The notes beneath the pieces were generated by a model. The model was not told the origin of the DNA. It saw only the letters and a list, made by a program, of their open reading frames with translations, and did no database searches. From Orlajensenia stereocauli (lineage in GTDB: Bacteria; Actinomycetota; Actinomycetes; Actinomycetales; Microbacteriaceae), in the NCBI RefSeq assembly GCF_039548895.1, contig NZ_JBCLVG010000003.1: a DNA stretch of 64,000 nt. One strand, written 5' to 3'. Both the position numbers and the translations under genes were made by a program. Of this stretch, positions 35,395 to 43,763 are shown in pieces; position 1 is the stretch's first letter; each line of letters begins with the position of its first letter.

Positions 35395-35695
35395 CTGACC
35401 ACGCGCTGGGAGCGCCGGAGCCCCCTCATTCGGCCGTGACCCGAACGCGGGTAGTGCGGCCCCGAGCGCGGCCGAAAGTGCCCGTGGGGCGGCAAAAAGA
35501 GGCGAGGATCTCTCAGTACTGCAGAAGTTTGTCAGCGACGCGCCGTAATTCAGCGTTCTCTCCGGCGCGTCGAAACGCATTTGTGGCGACGGGAGTTCGA
35601 TCCATGGCACCATCTAACTGCGCTCATCACCCTCACGGGTGTAGCGGGGGCTCCCCTGTCCGTTCGGGTCGGACCAGGGTGAGCCCCATTTTTCT
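35395..35695 (+). ncRNA. Possible small RNA ending in a plus-strand terminator
   Basis: Between the divergent helicase promoter and the DUF1684 gene, which both run on the minus strand, the plus strand has a strong terminator at 35647-35693 but no gene. Upstream lie further hairpins: ACCCG-AACG-CGGGT (35439-35452) and CACCC-TCAC-GGGTG (35628-35641). No ORF with actinobacterial codon use covers the region. Not a recognised tmRNA, RNase P, SRP or 6S RNA. The 5' end is not defined. Confidence 0.35.
35647..35693 (+). terminator. Strong plus-strand intrinsic terminator
   Basis: 16 base pairs in three blocks (GGGGCTC/GAGCCCC, CCCTG/CAGGG, TCCG/CGGA) with two single-base bulges, loop TTCGGGT, then ATTTTTC. 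The T-run is on the plus strand only, so it terminates plus-strand transcription; as a minus-strand terminator for DUF1684 it would lack a U tail. Confidence 0.8.
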
Positions 35696-35715
35696 GCCCG
35701 CGAGCGGGCCGGGCT

Positions 35716-36345
35716 TCAGCGCGCGTAGAGCTCGCCGACTGGTATGGGTGTGGTGACGGTGTTGCCCGGCTGGGCGAGCGGGCATTCCCATGATGGGTCG
35801 TAGGCGCATGACGGGTTGTACGCGAAGTTGAAGTCGAGGACGAGGGTGTCGTCGTCAGCTCCCGGGCCGAGGTCGGCACCCTTGATGGTGTCGAGGAGAT
35901 AGCGCCCGCCGCCGTAGGTTCCGCCCGGCTGGCCGGCGAGGCCGTCTCGCACGGGGAGGAACAGACCACCGCCATAGCCCGTGTGCCGCCAGACGTCGAG
36001 AGTGCCGACATAGGGCAGGCGCACTGTGCCGACCAGCGCGAAGGTGACGACGCCGTCGGTGCCGGTCTCGACCGAGAGTCGATGCGGCTCCTCCGTTCGG
36101 CGCACCTCCAACTCGAATCGCCAGTCGGGGTCGTAGGGCGCGACCGGGAGCCCGGTGAAGGCGGATCGGTCGTCGGGGAGCAAGGGGGACGACGGATGCC
36201 CGGCGAAGAGCTCGTCGCGACCTGAGCGCCAGAGCTCGTGCCCGGAGGCCGGGTCGTGCACGCTCAGCTGCCGCACGCCGGCATAGAGACCGAAGACGCG
36301 ACGACGCCAGTCGGTCACCTGAAGAGCACCCAGAGTCGACCCCAT
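35716..36345 (-). CDS. DUF1684 domain protein
   Basis: 209 residues. The C-terminal block DFNFAYNPSCAYDPSWECPLA followed by PGNT is the family signature. Function unknown. TAGCGT (36352-36357) ends six bases before the ATG. Divergent from the EVE-domain gene. Confidence 0.87.
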   Translation of the reverse strand: MGSTLGALQVTDWRRRVFGLYAGVRQLSVHDPASGHELWRSGRDELFAGHPSSPLLPDDRSAFTGLPVAPYDPDWRFELEVRRTEEPHRLSVETGTDGVVTFALVGTVRLPYVGTLDVWRHTGYGGGLFLPVRDGLAGQPGGTYGGGRYLLDTIKGADLGPGADDDTLVLDFNFAYNPSCAYDPSWECPLAQPGNTVTTPIPVGELYAR

Positions 36346-36405
36346 GCCGCCACGCTAACCCTCGACGTGGCGAGAGTGTCGGATGTGTGCACCAGAATCG
36401 GAGTC

Positions 36406-36864
36406 GTGGCGATCAGATTCTGGCTCGGAGTGGTGCAGCGTGATCACGTGCTGCACGGTGTCGCGCAGGGCATCGCCCAGTTCAATCACGGCTCGAAGGC
36501 CGAGGTGTCGCGCCTCAGGGAGGCCGACGGCCTCATCTACTACTCACCGAGGGTGAGCTTCCCCGACGGTGATGTCCTGCGGGAGTTCACGGCCCTCGGC
36601 CGAGTCGCCGACGACTCCGTCTATCAGGCGACCGACGGCCACCAGATGACGACCGCAGCGGGAGACACGTTCCGGCCCTGGCGCCGACGCATCGACTACG
36701 ACCGCGAGGCGCATGCCGTGTCTATCCGCCCGTTGATCGGAACGCTCGACTTCACCACGTCATCGCCGAACTGGGGATATCAGCTCCGGCGGGGCCTCAT
36801 CGAGCTGAGCCGCCACGACTTCGACGTCATCAGGGCGCAGATGCGTGCGCCGTCCTACCGGTGA
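36406..36864 (+). CDS. EVE domain protein
   Basis: 152 residues from GTG 36406. PUA-like EVE fold recognised by FWLGVVQRDHVLHGV, QFNHGSKAEVSRLREADG and YYSPR. EVE domains bind modified bases in RNA or DNA. CAGAAT ends seven bases before the GTG, with no Shine-Dalgarno sequence. Converges on the SRPBCC gene with a four-base gap. Confidence 0.87.
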   Translation: MAIRFWLGVVQRDHVLHGVAQGIAQFNHGSKAEVSRLREADGLIYYSPRVSFPDGDVLREFTALGRVADDSVYQATDGHQMTTAAGDTFRPWRRRIDYDREAHAVSIRPLIGTLDFTTSSPNWGYQLRRGLIELSRHDFDVIRAQMRAPSYR

Positions 36865-36868
36865 CCGC

Positions 36869-37378
36869 TCAGTGGGCGATCTCGGCGTCCACACCGATGT
36901 CGTACGCCCAGGTCGGGGCGAGTTGCTTCAGCCGCAATCCCCGCCACTGCCAGAACAGCCACGTCGGATACCAGGCCACTGCTGACAGAGCGCCGGCGCT
37001 GAACTCGAGCCGATCCCTGTAGAGCGTCCCGCCCGAACCGGCCGGGTCGGGCGAGATCGCCATCCGGTGGTTCCAGTGCGTGATGCCTGCCATCACGCCG
37101 CTGCGCCCGCCTCCGCCGTCCTTCAGCATCCTCACGCCATCGGGCAGGCCGCCCGGGAAGCTGAGGTCGATGACCTCCTCGCCCACGGGAACCGCGCCGA
37201 GGGCCAGTGCGTCGACTCGATGGGGTCCGGCAGGCCACACGGTCGGGAAGCCGCCGTCCTCGAGGGAGTCGAAACCCAGCCAGGGCGCCGCGACCTCGCG
37301 CAGCACGGCCGGGCTGCGGATGGCGCGCCACGCTGCATCCGGATCGCAGTCCAGCACGAGCTTCAGCATGACCTTCAT
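36869..37378 (-). CDS. SRPBCC/START-like protein
   Basis: 169 residues of the START/Bet v1-like type, starting with MKVMLKLVLDCDPDAAWRAI. Hydrophobic-ligand or polyketide-cyclase-like role is typical of the fold but not testable here. TACGCT (37386-37391) ends seven bases before the ATG. Confidence 0.7.
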   Translation of the reverse strand: MKVMLKLVLDCDPDAAWRAIRSPAVLREVAAPWLGFDSLEDGGFPTVWPAGPHRVDALALGAVPVGEEVIDLSFPGGLPDGVRMLKDGGGGRSGVMAGITHWNHRMAISPDPAGSGGTLYRDRLEFSAGALSAVAWYPTWLFWQWRGLRLKQLAPTWAYDIGVDAEIAH

Positions 37379-37443
37379 GGCCGCAAGCGTAGGCCGCCGT
37401 CATCTGACATGCGAGGGCTTGCGCAGTTGCCTACGATGGCGGA

Positions 37444-38040
37444 GTGACCGACGCCGCACCCCGCTCCCACGCCCAGTCCAAGTACCAGGTGCGGTTCGAC
37501 TGGGGCCGCTCCGGCGCCGTTCGCATCGGGGCGGATGCCGACATCATCGTGTGGGTCGACGTGCTGGGCGGAGCCGACGACGGCGCCCCCACAGCCCTCT
37601 TCGCCGAGCTGCCGCAGGCCGAGTTCGTCGAGGGCGGGCTGACGGATGCCGCCGTCGTGGCCGCGCGCGTGCTCGAGCTGCAGGTTCAGCTCGGCCGTCG
37701 AGTCTTCATCGGCGTCGTCGCGGCAGGAGCGCCGCAGGACGGGAGCACGAGCGCCGGCGTCGCGGCATCCGACGCCCTCCGCTTCAGCGTCGAGGACCTG
37801 CTCGGGGCGGGGGCCGTGATCGACGCGCTCGCCGTAGTCGGGCTCGATTACTGCTCACCCGAGGCCGCAGCGGCCTGTGCGGCCTTCACGGGCCTGCGCG
37901 GAGCCGTCGCGCACCTCGCCACGGCCTCGGTCGGAGCTCAGGAACTCATCGCGGCGGGTGTCGCCAGCGCCGACATCAGGCGCATCGCCGCGCTCGGGTC
38001 TTCGGACGAACTGCGGATGCTGCGGACCTACCCGGCCTGA
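37444..38040 (+). CDS. 2-phosphosulfolactate phosphatase-like protein (ComB family)
   Basis: 198 residues, start GTG 37444; TACGAT ends six bases upstream. The family is recognised from KYQVRFDWG, FIGVVAAG and the C-terminal LGSSDELRMLRTYP. ComB acts in coenzyme M synthesis in methanogens; bacterial members without that pathway have an unknown role, and no other such genes are seen here. Overlaps the convergent CGNR gene by 13 bases. Confidence 0.78.
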   Translation: MTDAAPRSHAQSKYQVRFDWGRSGAVRIGADADIIVWVDVLGGADDGAPTALFAELPQAEFVEGGLTDAAVVAARVLELQVQLGRRVFIGVVAAGAPQDGSTSAGVAASDALRFSVEDLLGAGAVIDALAVVGLDYCSPEAAAACAAFTGLRGAVAHLATASVGAQELIAAGVASADIRRIAALGSSDELRMLRTYPA

Positions 38041-38648
38041 GCAGCCCGGAACTTGCGCACCTTGGCGCGGTTGCCGCAGCGCTGCATCGAGCACCAGCGG
38101 CGGGTTCCCGCTCGGGACGTGTCGACGTAGACGAGTGCGCAATCCTCGGCCGCGCACTCGCGGACCCGCCCGACGGCATCAGCGGAGAAGACTGCGACGG
38201 CATCGCGGGCGAGAGTGGCGAAGGCCTGGTTGGTGCTGGTGGTCTGCCGGCCGGCACGGCGTGATCCGCCCTCGAGCGCCGGAGGGATGTCCGGCGTCGC
38301 GGCGAACAGGTTGACCGCGTCGACGTCGCGCGGCTCGAACGCCTCGCGCCGGCTGGCCCGTACGGTGAGGCGGCCGATGGCGTCACGCAGCATCATGCCG
38401 TCGGTGAGGTGACGCGGATGCACGATTCCGTCGCTGTCGGGGAAGCGCGTGAGGAGCCACGTGGCCAGATCCTCGGGGGAGTGCAGCTGCTCCCACTCCG
38501 GATGCCCGAAGCCCAGGTCGCCGGTATAGGCGAAATCGAGCGACGGAGCGCCGGAGTCGAACCACCACGGCTTGCCTTCGCGGGTCGTGAACCACTGCCC
38601 CGTGGGAACGCTGGGTGAGGCGGGGGTCACGGATGTGGTCGATGGCAC
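38028..38648 (-). CDS. CGNR zinc-finger protein
   Basis: 206 residues, start GTG 38648; TACCGT (38655-38660) ends six bases upstream. N-terminal ABATE-type domain and C-terminal zinc finger with C-x4-C spacing and RRWCSMQRCGNRAKVRKF. Members are putative stress-linked DNA-binding regulators. Confidence 0.9.
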   Translation of the reverse strand: MPSTTSVTPASPSVPTGQWFTTREGKPWWFDSGAPSLDFAYTGDLGFGHPEWEQLHSPEDLATWLLTRFPDSDGIVHPRHLTDGMMLRDAIGRLTVRASRREAFEPRDVDAVNLFAATPDIPPALEGGSRRAGRQTTSTNQAFATLARDAVAVFSADAVGRVRECAAEDCALVYVDTSRAGTRRWCSMQRCGNRAKVRKFRAAQAG

Positions 38649-38736
38649 GAAACCACGGTAGTCGGTTACGGAGCGCGCTCATGACGCGTCTCCGACTGAT
38701 GCGGCAGTGGACCGTCGGGGCCTCAGTGCACGGCGT

Positions 38737-39234
38737 CTACTCGGCCGCTGCCGCGGCCGCCCGCCGTCGAGCGGCAGCGCTGATGTCGCGGCGGGACCAG
38801 CTGATCACGTTGGCCTGGTTGAACCCGCGCGAGCACAGGCCGCACGACAGCTGGCGCGCAGGCTCCCGATAGCGGAAGTGCGAGTGACCGGCCGGGCAGA
38901 CACCGACCCACGGCGCGAGCTCGTGCGCGATCTCGCCGTCGTGGGTGCGACGGCCTTCGTAGCCCAGGTCGCGAGCGATCGAGAGCCAGCGGGCGCCATG
39001 GGCGGCACGGGCTCCGGCGATGGCGTGGGCCACCTCGTGCAGCAGCACCTGGTGGATCTCATCGTCGTCGTAGCGTGCGGCCAGATAGCGGGAGACCGTG
39101 ATGCGTTTCTCCGTGAAGTTGCAGAGGCCGGCCCGTTTCTTGGCGTTGTCGAAGCCGAATGACCACACTGTGGGGTCGAGGTGCAGCGCGATGAGCGCGT
39201 TCGCCCACACCTTCACCCGATCGAGTTCGGCCAT
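38737..39234 (-). CDS. SprT-like zinc metalloprotease domain protein
   Basis: 165 residues from ATG 39234; TATCCT (39241-39246) ends six bases upstream. Contains the HExxH metal motif (LLHEVAHAIAG) and a C-terminal cysteine pair region (GVCPAGHSHFRY, SCGLCSRG) that may bind zinc. Related to SprT/Spartan. Ends with an Ala-rich tail. Confidence 0.85.
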   Translation of the reverse strand: MAELDRVKVWANALIALHLDPTVWSFGFDNAKKRAGLCNFTEKRITVSRYLAARYDDDEIHQVLLHEVAHAIAGARAAHGARWLSIARDLGYEGRRTHDGEIAHELAPWVGVCPAGHSHFRYREPARQLSCGLCSRGFNQANVISWSRRDISAAARRRAAAAAAE

Positions 39235-39284
39235 GGGATGAGGATAAACCCGCTGACCGACACGATCGTCGCCGTCTCCACAGG

Positions 39285-40451
39285 TCAGGAGACCGGACCG
39301 AGGCCCACCTGCACCAGCCGATCGTCTCCTTCCCGGGCGTCGCCACGGCCATCGGTGTTGTTGGTGATGAACCAGAGCGTCCCGTCCGGACCGGGCACCA
39401 CGTCGCGGATGCGCCCGTACGCGCCCTCGAACGCAGCCGCGGGCGCACGTCCGGAGTCCGGCCATACAGTCCACAGGCGCTCGCCGCGGAGGGAGGCCAG
39501 GAAGAGCGTGTCGCTCACGATGGCGAGACCGCTGGGGCTCGCATCCGACGTCGCCCACTGCTGCACGGGATCGACGAAGGCCGGGTCGCCGGCAGCCCCT
39601 TCGACGACGGGCCAGCCGTAGTTCGATCCCGGGGTGATCAGGTTGAGCTCGTCCCAGGTGTTCTGGCCGAACTCGCTGGCCCACATCCGCCCCCGTGAGT
39701 CCCAGGCGATGCCCTGCGGATTGCGGTGCCCGAGACTCCACACCAGGGTGCCGAACGGATTGCCGTCAGGCACGCCGCCCGTGGGAGTCATCCGCAGGAT
39801 CTTGCCGTTCAGGGACCCCTGGTCCTGGGACCTGCCCCCGTCGCCGGCGTCTCCAGCCGTGGCATAGAGCATGCCGTCGGGGCCGAACGCGATGCGCCCG
39901 CCGTCGTGGTTGCCCGCCTTCGCGATGCCGCCGAGCACCGGCTCGGGTGCGCCGAGGCCGAGCGATCCCGCCGCGCCGGAGAGCGGCATCCGCACGATCC
40001 TGTTGTCGTCGGCAGCGGTGAAGTACGCATAGATCCAGACGGATGCGGCGTCCTCCAGTGCGGCCAGCCCGAGCAGTCCACCCTCGCCGTTCGGCACGAC
40101 ATCGGCCACCCGACCGACCACGCGGGTGCTGCCGTCGGAGAGCAGCTCGAGCACGTTCGCCGTGTCCCGCTCGCTGATCAGCGTCGCGCCGTTCTGCAGC
40201 CTGAGGATCGACCACGGGGCGTCGAGCCCCGTGGCGAGCTCCACGGGCTCGCCGGTCACCTGCACGGGTTGCAGCACAGGATCCGGTGTCGAGGTGCCAG
40301 TCGGTCGCGGCGGGGCCGACGATGCAGGGGGTGATGGGCTGGGCGCGCGCGACGGACCTCCGCCGGGACTGCACGCCGCGAGGGTGGCGGCCAGGACCAC
40401 GGCCGTGCCGAGGGCGAGAGCCACCGCGGCACCGTGCGTCCGTGTCGTCAT
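39285..40451 (-). CDS. PQQ-dependent sugar dehydrogenase-like lipoprotein
   Basis: 388 residues from ATG 40451. Lipoprotein signal (LAATLAAC, lipidated Cys27), Ser/Pro linker, then a six-bladed beta-propeller of the soluble glucose dehydrogenase type (GLDAPWSILRLQNG, AGNHDGGRIAFGPDGMLY, LGHRNPQGIAWDSRG). Oxidises aldoses at the cell surface if PQQ is available; no PQQ synthesis genes are in the window. Confidence 0.85.
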   Translation of the reverse strand: MTTRTHGAAVALALGTAVVLAATLAACSPGGGPSRAPSPSPPASSAPPRPTGTSTPDPVLQPVQVTGEPVELATGLDAPWSILRLQNGATLISERDTANVLELLSDGSTRVVGRVADVVPNGEGGLLGLAALEDAASVWIYAYFTAADDNRIVRMPLSGAAGSLGLGAPEPVLGGIAKAGNHDGGRIAFGPDGMLYATAGDAGDGGRSQDQGSLNGKILRMTPTGGVPDGNPFGTLVWSLGHRNPQGIAWDSRGRMWASEFGQNTWDELNLITPGSNYGWPVVEGAAGDPAFVDPVQQWATSDASPSGLAIVSDTLFLASLRGERLWTVWPDSGRAPAAAFEGAYGRIRDVVPGPDGTLWFITNNTDGRGDAREGDDRLVQVGLGPVS

Positions 40452-40515
40452 CGCTGCCTCCCACCTCCAGTCTGCGGGTCGCGCCTCCGCAGCGCGAGTG
40501 GCCAGAATGGAAGGC

Positions 40516-41271
40516 GTGAGCGACTCCATCGACCTCAACTGCGATCTCGGCGAGGGCGTCGGCGACGACGCCGCCCTGTTCGCGCTCATCACGAGCGCCA
40601 ACATCGCCTGCGGTTTCCACGCCGGAGACGCCGAGACGATCGCCGAGAGCTGCCGCCTCGCCGTACTGAACGGCGTGGCCATCGGGGCGCATCCTTCGTA
40701 CAACGACCGCGAGGGATTCGGACGGCGAGCGCTGGAGGTCGACGACTCCACGCTTCTCGTCGAGTGGTCTGTTCAGATCGACGCCGTCCGAGTCGCTGCA
40801 GCCGAGGAAGGTGGCGTGCTGGCCTATGTGAAGCCGCACGGCGCGCTCTACAACCGCCTGCAGGTCGACGACCACCTGGCGCGGCTGTTCTGCTCGATGA
40901 TGGCTGACGCGAGCAGCAGCGACACGGATGTCGCCCTGCTCGGCATGCCGGACAGCGCTCTCGAGCGGGCGTCCACCCGTGAGGGCATCTGCTACTTCCC
41001 CGAGGCGTTCGCCGACCGCGCGTATCTCCCCGACGGCTCACTCGCGCCGCGCTCGCTTCCGGGAGCACTCGTCGCCGATGTCGACCTCGTCGCCGAACGC
41101 GCTGTGGCGATCGCCACGGGTCGCGGCATCCGCGCCCTCGACGGCAGCCGCATCGCGATCCGCGCCACATCGCTGTGCGTGCACGGCGACACTCCCGGAG
41201 CCCCGGCGCTCGCCGCAGCGGTGCGCGAGGCGCTCGCCGACGCGAGCGTCGACATCAGGTCGTTCGCATGA
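40516..41271 (+). CDS. pxpA: 5-oxoprolinase subunit A (LamB/YcsF family)
   Basis: Part of the ATP-driven PxpABC enzyme that opens 5-oxoproline (pyroglutamate) to glutamate. 251 residues from GTG 40516: DLNCDLGEGVGDDAALF, IACGFHAGDAETI and VKPHGALYN are the family motifs. CAGAAT ends seven bases before the GTG; an in-frame ATG at 40507 is an alternative start. Overlaps pxpB by four bases (ATGA). Confidence 0.94.
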   Translation: MSDSIDLNCDLGEGVGDDAALFALITSANIACGFHAGDAETIAESCRLAVLNGVAIGAHPSYNDREGFGRRALEVDDSTLLVEWSVQIDAVRVAAAEEGGVLAYVKPHGALYNRLQVDDHLARLFCSMMADASSSDTDVALLGMPDSALERASTREGICYFPEAFADRAYLPDGSLAPRSLPGALVADVDLVAERAVAIATGRGIRALDGSRIAIRATSLCVHGDTPGAPALAAAVREALADASVDIRSFA

Positions 41272-41930
41272 GCCCCGCGGATGGCGGGACCCGGGTCGCC
41301 CCGATCGCCCCGCGCTTCCTCCCCATGGGCGATCGCGCGCTCCTCGTCGAACTCGACTCGCTCGACGCCGTCCTCGTGCTGCACGCGGCGCTGCAGCACG
41401 GCCGACCGAGCGGTGTCCTCGACCTCGTTCCGGCGGCCCGCACTGTGCTCGTCACAGTCGATCTGGCGCGGCTGTCCCTCATCGAGGCGAGGCGCTGGGT
41501 CGGCCGGGCTGCGGCGGCCCCACCCGCCGACGTCACTGAGGAGCAGGCTGACCCTGTCGTCATCCCCGTGCGCTACGACGGCCCCGACCTCGCAGCCCTG
41601 GCCGCCGCCCTCGACCTGCACGCTGCCGAGCTCGTCGCGCGCCATCAGGCCGCCACCTGGCGCGTCGCGTTCAGCGGCTTCGCCCCGGGCTTCGGCTACC
41701 TCGTGAGCGCCGACTGGCCCTACGACGTGCCGCGGCTCGCCAGCCCCCGCACGCGCGTTCCGACCGGGGCGGTCGGTCTCGCCGGCGAGTTCGGCGGCAT
41801 CTACCCGCGCAGCAGCCCCGGAGGCTGGCAGCTCATCGGGACCACCGGGAGAGTGCTCTGGAACTCCGCTGCCGCATCGCCGGCCCTCCTCGTCCCCGGC
41901 GGCACTGTGCGCTTCGAGGCCGTGCCGTGA
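41268..41930 (+). CDS. pxpB: 5-oxoprolinase subunit B (KipI family)
   Basis: 220 residues from ATG 41268. KipI/allophanate-hydrolase subunit 1 fold with the motif VAFSGFAPGFGYL and PRTRVPTGAVGLAGEFGGIYP. Works in complex with PxpC. Four-base overlaps on both sides show a tightly coupled operon. Confidence 0.94.
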   Translation: MSPADGGTRVAPIAPRFLPMGDRALLVELDSLDAVLVLHAALQHGRPSGVLDLVPAARTVLVTVDLARLSLIEARRWVGRAAAAPPADVTEEQADPVVIPVRYDGPDLAALAAALDLHAAELVARHQAATWRVAFSGFAPGFGYLVSADWPYDVPRLASPRTRVPTGAVGLAGEFGGIYPRSSPGGWQLIGTTGRVLWNSAAASPALLVPGGTVRFEAVP

Positions 41931-42802
41931 CGGCGACCATCACCGTCGTCGACGCCGGGCCGCTCAGCCTCGTGCAGGATCTCGGGCGGCCCGGCTTCGC
42001 CCACCTCGGCGTGGGGGCGTCGGGAGCACTCGATCGAGGTGCCCTCCGCCTCGCGAATCGGCTCGTCGGCAACCCCGAGGGCGCTCCCGGCATCGAGGTC
42101 ACACTGGGGGGACTCAGGCTGCGCGTCGGCGAACCGATCTGGTTCGCCGTGACAGGTGCGTGGGGGCCGGTGCTGCTCGACGGGCGCCGCATCAGTCTCG
42201 ACGAGGCCAGGCGGGCGGCATCCGGCAGCGTGATCGAGTTCGGCACGGCGGAGCACGGCCTGCGTTACTACCTCGCCGTGCGCGGTGGCCTCGGGACCGA
42301 GGTCGTGCTCGGCTCGTCCTCGACCGACACGCTCTCGGGCCTCGGGCCGGCTCCGCTCTCGGCGGGCGACGTGATCGGTGTCGGCGCTATGGAATCCGCC
42401 CCGATCCCCGCGCTCGACCCGCTCACCCTCTGGGCGCCCACCGACGGTGCCGTCGACATCCAGGCGCACACGGGTCCGCGGGCCGACGGCTTCGCCCCGG
42501 CGGCAGTCGCCGCGTTCTTCGAAGAGGAATGGTCGGTCTCGGTCGACTCGAATCGCATCGGTCTGCGCCTCACCGGTCCTGTGCTCGCTCGCCGAGGAGA
42601 CGGCGAACTCCCGAGCGAGGGCATGCTCGCGGGCTCGGTACAGGTTGCGCCATCGGGTCAGCCGACGGTGCTGCTCGCCGATCATCCGGTGACTGGCGGC
42701 TACCCCGTGATCGCGGTGGTGACGGATGCGTCCCTCGACACCTTCGCCCAGCTGAGGCCCGGCCAGAAGGTGCGCTTCCGGCACGCCCGATCCGCCGGAT
42801 GA
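41927..42802 (+). CDS. pxpC: 5-oxoprolinase subunit C (KipA family)
   Basis: 291 residues from GTG 41927. Biotin-dependent-carboxylase-like KipA fold: LSLVQDLGRPGFAHLGVG, GASGALDRGALRLANRLVGN, and GQPTVLLADHPVTGGYPVIA near the end. Third gene of pxpABC. Confidence 0.94.
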   Translation: MTATITVVDAGPLSLVQDLGRPGFAHLGVGASGALDRGALRLANRLVGNPEGAPGIEVTLGGLRLRVGEPIWFAVTGAWGPVLLDGRRISLDEARRAASGSVIEFGTAEHGLRYYLAVRGGLGTEVVLGSSSTDTLSGLGPAPLSAGDVIGVGAMESAPIPALDPLTLWAPTDGAVDIQAHTGPRADGFAPAAVAAFFEEEWSVSVDSNRIGLRLTGPVLARRGDGELPSEGMLAGSVQVAPSGQPTVLLADHPVTGGYPVIAVVTDASLDTFAQLRPGQKVRFRHARSAG

Positions 42803-42833
42803 AGGCACGCGCGGCGGCTCCTCCGCGCCCTTC

Positions 42834-42860
42834 AGGCCTCCGCGACCGGGAGGCCTTCAC
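42834..42860. terminator. Hairpin between pxpC and the convergent membrane gene
   Basis: AGGCCTCC (42834-42841) and GGAGGCCT (42849-42856) form an eight-base stem with a seven-base loop. Tail is TCACAACG, so the strength is moderate. Confidence 0.5.
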
Positions 42861-42878
42861 AACGCGGCTCCCGTGCCT

Positions 42879-43763
42879 TCACACGGAGGCAGTCGGGCGA
42901 CGTCGGCGATCCATGAGCACGTAGAACGCCACGTAGGCGACGAGTGAGAACGCGATCCCGAACGAGAACACCCACGCTGCCGGATGCTCCCAGCCCAGGT
43001 CGTCGCGCCGGACCGCCAGCGCGATCACGATGAACACGAGGCTCACGATCTGCGCCTGGAACACCCACCGGAAGGCGCTCCACCTGCCGTCGGTCAGCAT
43101 CCAGATGTTCACGGTGCCCGGAAGCGTGAGCACAGCGCCCACCACCCGAGCCGTGAGCGGCGTGACCTCCCACGCCCAGGCGCCGACCAGCAGATTCGGG
43201 AACAGGAACAGCACGGCGCCGGTGATGAAGGCCAGAATGCCCACGACCACGAGAAGCACGCGCACCGCCCCCGGGATCACGGCGTCGAGCTCGTCCGGCG
43301 TCTTCGGGTCTGTGCGACGGTTGAGCAGCCCGGCCACGAGCACGAGCACCGGGGTCGTGACGTAGAGCGTCACCCAGGTGACGAACGAGATGTGGCCGAA
43401 GTGGAACCTGTCCCAGTGCAGGAAGGTCGCGATGCTCAACAGGGTGGCGAACACGAAGACGGCCGGCAGGCCGTGACTGATGCGGTGCCACCTCCTCACC
43501 CGCAGCACCTGGGTGAAGAACCAGATGCCGCCGACATAGGCGCAACCCAGGAACATCGCTGTGATCTCGGGCTTGATGGTCCAGGCGAAGGTCTGCTCCG
43601 TGCTTCCGGGAAGGAGGTACAGCAACACGCTCGCCGCGACCAGGAACGGGATGATCGCGAGCGAGAGCCACCACGTGAACGGCAGGATGCTGTCGTCGTG
43701 AACGGATGCCGAGACCTCGGTCGACGCGTCGTCGGCTCGTCCACGGCGCTGGTCGCGCGTCAC
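42879..43763 (-). CDS. Eight-helix membrane protein coupled to the STAND gene
   Basis: 294 residues from GTG 43763 (GTGACGCGCG); this GTG overlaps the stop of the STAND gene by four bases (GTGA). Eight hydrophobic helices are visible, about 25-48, 60-84, 92-112, 117-139, 155-180, 186-210, 222-243, 253-275. No domain recognised, no catalytic motif apparent, and the loops are short. Function unknown; its tight coupling to a STAND ATPase suggests it is the partner or output of that protein (inference). Confidence 0.75.
   Translation of the reverse strand: MTRDQRRGRADDASTEVSASVHDDSILPFTWWLSLAIIPFLVAASVLLYLLPGSTEQTFAWTIKPEITAMFLGCAYVGGIWFFTQVLRVRRWHRISHGLPAVFVFATLLSIATFLHWDRFHFGHISFVTWVTLYVTTPVLVLVAGLLNRRTDPKTPDELDAVIPGAVRVLLVVVGILAFITGAVLFLFPNLLVGAWAWEVTPLTARVVGAVLTLPGTVNIWMLTDGRWSAFRWVFQAQIVSLVFIVIALAVRRDDLGWEHPAAWVFSFGIAFSLVAYVAFYVLMDRRRRPTASV

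Noticed and set aside
35227..35613. Minus-strand frame of 128 codons in the helicase leader region
   Set aside because: Covers the structured region, has no Shine-Dalgarno sequence, and codon use is unlike neighbouring genes.
35590..35625. tRNA- or tmRNA-like T arm (GGAGTTCGATCC followed by GCACCA)
   Set aside because: The stem does not pair and no acceptor or anticodon arm exists; not a tRNA.
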